DNA of 41,253 bases from Candidatus Hodarchaeota archaeon (lineage in GTDB: Archaea > Asgardarchaeota > Heimdallarchaeia > Hodarchaeales > Hodarchaeaceae), in assembly GCA_016839625.1 (NCBI GenBank), contig JAEOTY010000334.1, positions 1-41,253 of the forward strand, written 5' to 3'. The notes below the pieces were generated by a model, which saw nothing but the letters and a program-made list of their open reading frames with translations, was not told the DNA's origin and searched no databases. This document shows positions 38,901-41,253 of the stretch, piece by piece. Within the stretch, counting starts at the first letter, position 1. Every line of letters starts with the position of its first letter. The position numbers and the translations under genes were made by a program.

Positions 38901-40835
38901 CCTTTCAGTTATCCCAATGAAACGATGATCATTGTCAGTTCTACCGAAAAGAACGTAACAATTAACCAAGGAATAAGCAATCTAAGGATAGACTTTGATG
39001 CAAGAATATTAGAATCAAAGAATCTCATTGGACCATATTTTTTCCCTAACCTAGGTCTTACGATTGAGTTCGAAGATTATGATCTGACCAAATACTTACC
39101 TTATGTTACTCAGTCGTACTTATCTTCGACTTTTGAACCTCCAGTTGCGTGGTTTTCAACATTTTTCGGTGGGAATAAGTATGAAACTTCAGATAATGCG
39201 GGTATAGAAGTTATTTGGGAAGTAACGGCTACGCAGCAAGCTGAGGTGTTATTTGAGGCCGATTTTCGTGATTATGTATCTTTTCAGGGTACCTTCTCTA
39301 AAGTGATAAACTATAGTAAGCAAATCAGTGCTGGAGAATTTAACGTTTCTTTTAAAATTGAAGCAGAAGATCTGTATCATTCAAGATATATTGGTAGTCT
39401 TGAGGTATATTCGGTAAGTATATACTCTCCAGAGAGCCAAGATGGTCTTAAGCATCGCTATCAAGAGACTAATTTATCATTGGTTGATTTTAAACATCAT
39501 GCAGGGATATTACCAAGTATTCACTACGAAGATTATGCTGTTTATGTTGATGCCTTATTTGTTTCGTCACCAGAGATCAAAATGAATTACAATAGCTCAA
39601 ATAGTCTATTGGAGGGTTTTCTAGTCAACACAACCATTAGAATAAACAAGTTAGGAACATACAAATTAGAAATAGATCTTTTTTCGGAAAACGACTACTC
39701 CCATCAGAATATCGGGAATACTACGATGTATAGTGCAACTGAAATAGGAAATCACAGTATTTCGTTTTTCTTCTCTGCGAAAACTATTGTCAGAAATGGT
39801 TTCGACAAGATTGTATATGGCAATATTTCGATTGTCAATGTTAATACATTAAGTAAATCAGAGTTAACAATCCCCCGCTTTTTACTTGACATAAACGAAT
39901 TTAATTATGAATTACCAGTGCAAAGTGTAGAAATAATCTCTGAAAGTGCTTTGGATAAAGATCTAGATGGGAACTTTGATGTTGTAACAGCACAAATATC
40001 TATCAAAGTGGTCAAAGAAAGTGATTTCACGTTTTCAGCAGGAATATATGGTCAATTGAATGATCATTATGAAGCATTTTTGGGTAATGTTTCTATATCA
40101 CAAGAGCACCTAACAGTTGGTTCTCATAATATCTCGTTGGATATTCCATATTATTATTTTTTGGCTGTTTTTCAAAAAGCTGAAGAATTAGATATAGTAC
40201 CAAAAATAGAAATCTTCATTGTTCCTTTTTACTCAACTGATGAGGAAGGAATGTTCGTTGTTTCGTCTCAACCAACCGTGTTAAAGCAAATATATGATCT
40301 AAGAGAATTCTATCTCACTCAACCGTTATCTATAGGATATTTTAAGATCAATCAAGGTTATAGTGACATTACTGGTATGGTTGATAAGTTGGAAGTAAAT
40401 ATTGCCATAAATGTAAAAAATATCCTTGTTTACACATTAGAAGTCTCATTAGAAGTAGAGTGGGACGGTAGCTTTAACTCTCTTGAAAAAAAGAGATTTT
40501 TAGTTCCGAGATCAACAGGAATTATTTATAGTAATATTTCCTTCCTTTTCTCCGAGATCTTCTCTTCCAGTATTTTCCCTTCCCAATTTCGTGTCAAAGC
40601 ATCGATAACAGTTACTTCATTCGATGGTGTACGCATAGATCAATACATCACACCTACAAACATTCTCTTCCATATTGAACCATATTGTTCCACGACATCT
40701 GCAATAATCACCACTTCCACTACCTCAACAACAACCTCAGCAGATGTCCCCGTGATCGAATTTCTTGATATAATATCGTTTCTTCTGGTAATTGGGTTAA
40801 TAACGAAGAAAAAGAAGAAAAGAGATGTGAAATGA
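35964..40835 (+). CDS. Large cell-surface subtilase (S8 peptidase) with PPC-like domain, repeated Asp-rich beta modules and C-terminal membrane anchor
   Basis: Catalytic triad motifs VTIAILDTGIDKNHPDL (D), HGTHVAGIAAG (H), GTSMSAPVVAGVAALLL (S). PPC-like DAGDTFAGAIPITIGIPITGEVLDWDRDIYSF. C-terminal Thr/Ser-rich linker, then FLDIISFLLVIGLITKKKKKRD. Confidence 0.95.
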   Translation: MCLCIILSHIAVKIVICQKQTLPPSGLTIDQEKAFKKQVSRTTDYIHEDGAWRYDTEYDGGKTFDRFLGTSTGKRIPVSRSLVELRHTTPKALWGSVPVRLILSFNSLEEMSLASISSFKPEKMQVLPITIIDTTLQRINDIESIPGLTGVYLDENIPFIEEDWISSTTQEEGIFTYPVEEIVGARHLQNLGVNGTGVTIAILDTGIDKNHPDLDDIDNDDSTNDPKVILEASFIDFNEDGLNDTSPMDDYFHGTHVAGIAAGNGFLKGVAPGAFLMNGKVLDKTVGGYTSWIVKGIDWAVLNGADIISMSLGGLPGSISPLFEEAINAAWENGTLIITSAGNSGPRPSSISSPGSESRAITVGASNVYNDVAFFSSRGPSPNGVVDPDIVAPGRGILSLDLGDQYAIASGTSMSAPVVAGVAALLLSGKPGANPDEIRSAILSTASDMGRHVFSQGAGLVNATAALAYLQSPSVFAYPSFSDSSPLVLSPGEIFEYQFDVFLNQSLSSLSISLSPQLEPHVNVSILDPNHQGWVRARIQVGMPENTSSGIITVKNGSTTYYEVELFLQPDKIANDAESGTDAGDTFAGAIPITIGIPITGEVLDWDRDIYSFPVIKDQAYSIELTNLTGTSDIFITDENGTIFNVSFNVGPPPEKIMFVATSTGDYFVRIEDQTPGKYTLLVGETDEEEYLLTQPAYLTGKMGSSTNDIDSDGLFDELKFSIEANVSIAGKYDFWYSIAQARSTFRLGLYVFMWDWLNLTLTEGVQNLTIAIPGDILESTGYNGSYIINELAFGKNDFSLLLYYDSEIFQSPSYNHTSFDPLDNRLTSYNIGEGDIDGDGVPENIKIELKFEFSTTGVYEVGIPIFNENQNEILAFNTSTFVVSQPGSTSVSIEFMAQKFEKKFDLILFGIVGSWFRYSIPVFSRITKETLTNFEPIIDYTIIDQPVDSDSNRKYDTIRFTYSIKSKIKTDAVLFTGHPFSYPNETMIIVSSTEKNVTINQGISNLRIDFDARILESKNLIGPYFFPNLGLTIEFEDYDLTKYLPYVTQSYLSSTFEPPVAWFSTFFGGNKYETSDNAGIEVIWEVTATQQAEVLFEADFRDYVSFQGTFSKVINYSKQISAGEFNVSFKIEAEDLYHSRYIGSLEVYSVSIYSPESQDGLKHRYQETNLSLVDFKHHAGILPSIHYEDYAVYVDALFVSSPEIKMNYNSSNSLLEGFLVNTTIRINKLGTYKLEIDLFSENDYSHQNIGNTTMYSATEIGNHSISFFFSAKTIVRNGFDKIVYGNISIVNVNTLSKSELTIPRFLLDINEFNYELPVQSVEIISESALDKDLDGNFDVVTAQISIKVVKESDFTFSAGIYGQLNDHYEAFLGNVSISQEHLTVGSHNISLDIPYYYFLAVFQKAEELDIVPKIEIFIVPFYSTDEEGMFVVSSQPTVLKQIYDLREFYLTQPLSIGYFKINQGYSDITGMVDKLEVNIAINVKNILVYTLEVSLEVEWDGSFNSLEKKRFLVPRSTGIIYSNISFLFSEIFSSSIFPSQFRVKASITVTSFDGVRIDQYITPTNILFHIEPYCSTTSAIITTSTTSTTTSADVPVIEFLDIISFLLVIGLITKKKKKRDVK

Positions 40836-40846
40836 GATTTCAAATG

Positions 40847-41253
40847 TCATTTGAACTGGGCTTTTCGTTTCTCGAGAAATGCCGACACACCTTCGTTCAT
40901 GTCTTCATGCGAAAAACAGAGAGAAAAAACATTTGATTCCATTTGGATAGCATCCAACCAACTCATCTCTGTACCGCGATCGATAGCCTCCTTTGCTTGT
41001 GATAAAGCAAAACTTGGCCCTTTAGCTAGTTTCATAGCAAGTTCTTGAGCAGTTGAATCTAATTCTTCTGGATCGACAACTTTGTTGACAAGTCCAATGG
41101 ACAAGGCTCTTTCAGGACCGACATTTTCCCCAAGAAAAATCATTTCTTTAGCCACAGTCTTGCCTACAAGACGAGGAAGACGTTGAGTTCCACCTGCACC
41201 TGGAATGATCCCTAATTTTATTTCAGGTTGACCAAAAAGGGCTTTAGTTGAAG
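40847..41253 (-). CDS. Enoyl-CoA hydratase/isomerase family protein (partial; continues beyond window end)
   Basis: Reverse-strand reading continues upstream of the track start as STKALFGQPEIKLGIIPGAGGTQRLPRLVGKTVAKEMIFLGENVGPERALSIGLVNKVV, the crotonase signature; C-terminal HEDMNEGVSAFLEKRKAQF. Confidence 0.93.
   Translation of the reverse strand, partial: STKALFGQPEIKLGIIPGAGGTQRLPRLVGKTVAKEMIFLGENVGPERALSIGLVNKVVDPEELDSTAQELAMKLAKGPSFALSQAKEAIDRGTEMSWLDAIQMESNVFSLCFSHEDMNEGVSAFLEKRKAQFK

Noticed and set aside
40690-40790. Short Thr/Ser-coding repeats (ccactt/cctcaa/caacc) near the end of the subtilase gene
   Set aside because: Explained by the low-complexity Thr/Ser stalk before the membrane anchor; not a CRISPR or regulatory repeat.

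Overview
This AT-rich window looks like chromosomal sequence from an archaeon, most likely an Asgard lineage. That placement is an inference from two Ras-like small GTPases, a TFS/TFIIS-type zinc-ribbon protein, a REC-DUF835-wHTH regulator, a single-gene NDP-forming acyl-CoA synthetase alpha-type protein, and surface proteins with C-terminal TM+Lys/Arg anchors. There are about 35 credible genes and no recognisable rRNA, tRNA, CRISPR array, transposase or phage module. Main blocks: (1) a dCache/HAMP chemoreceptor divergent from a REC-DUF835-wHTH regulator and a multi-PAS histidine kinase; (2) an S9 peptidase, a gamma-glutamyltransferase and a very divergent RtcB-like protein; (3) an ArsR-type regulator divergent from a SHOCT+bactofilin-like protein, then a flavoprotein and a Ras-like GTPase; (4) divergent pncB/pncA; (5) a MoxR-DUF58-DUF4129-like membrane cluster; (6) a DSP phosphatase, an M20 peptidase and a second GTPase carrying a Gln-to-His change in its switch II motif; (7) a tandem V4R-like protein, a TFS-like protein, a cytidylate-kinase-like gene and an alpha-solenoid; (8) a 1623-aa subtilase with repeated Asp-rich beta modules. 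The strongest item for follow-up is the 407-aa ORF at 10011-11234. It is collinear with RtcB RNA ligase from end to end but has lost some predicted metal-ligand and guanylate-binding motifs. All family calls come from reading motifs by eye; no database search was run.
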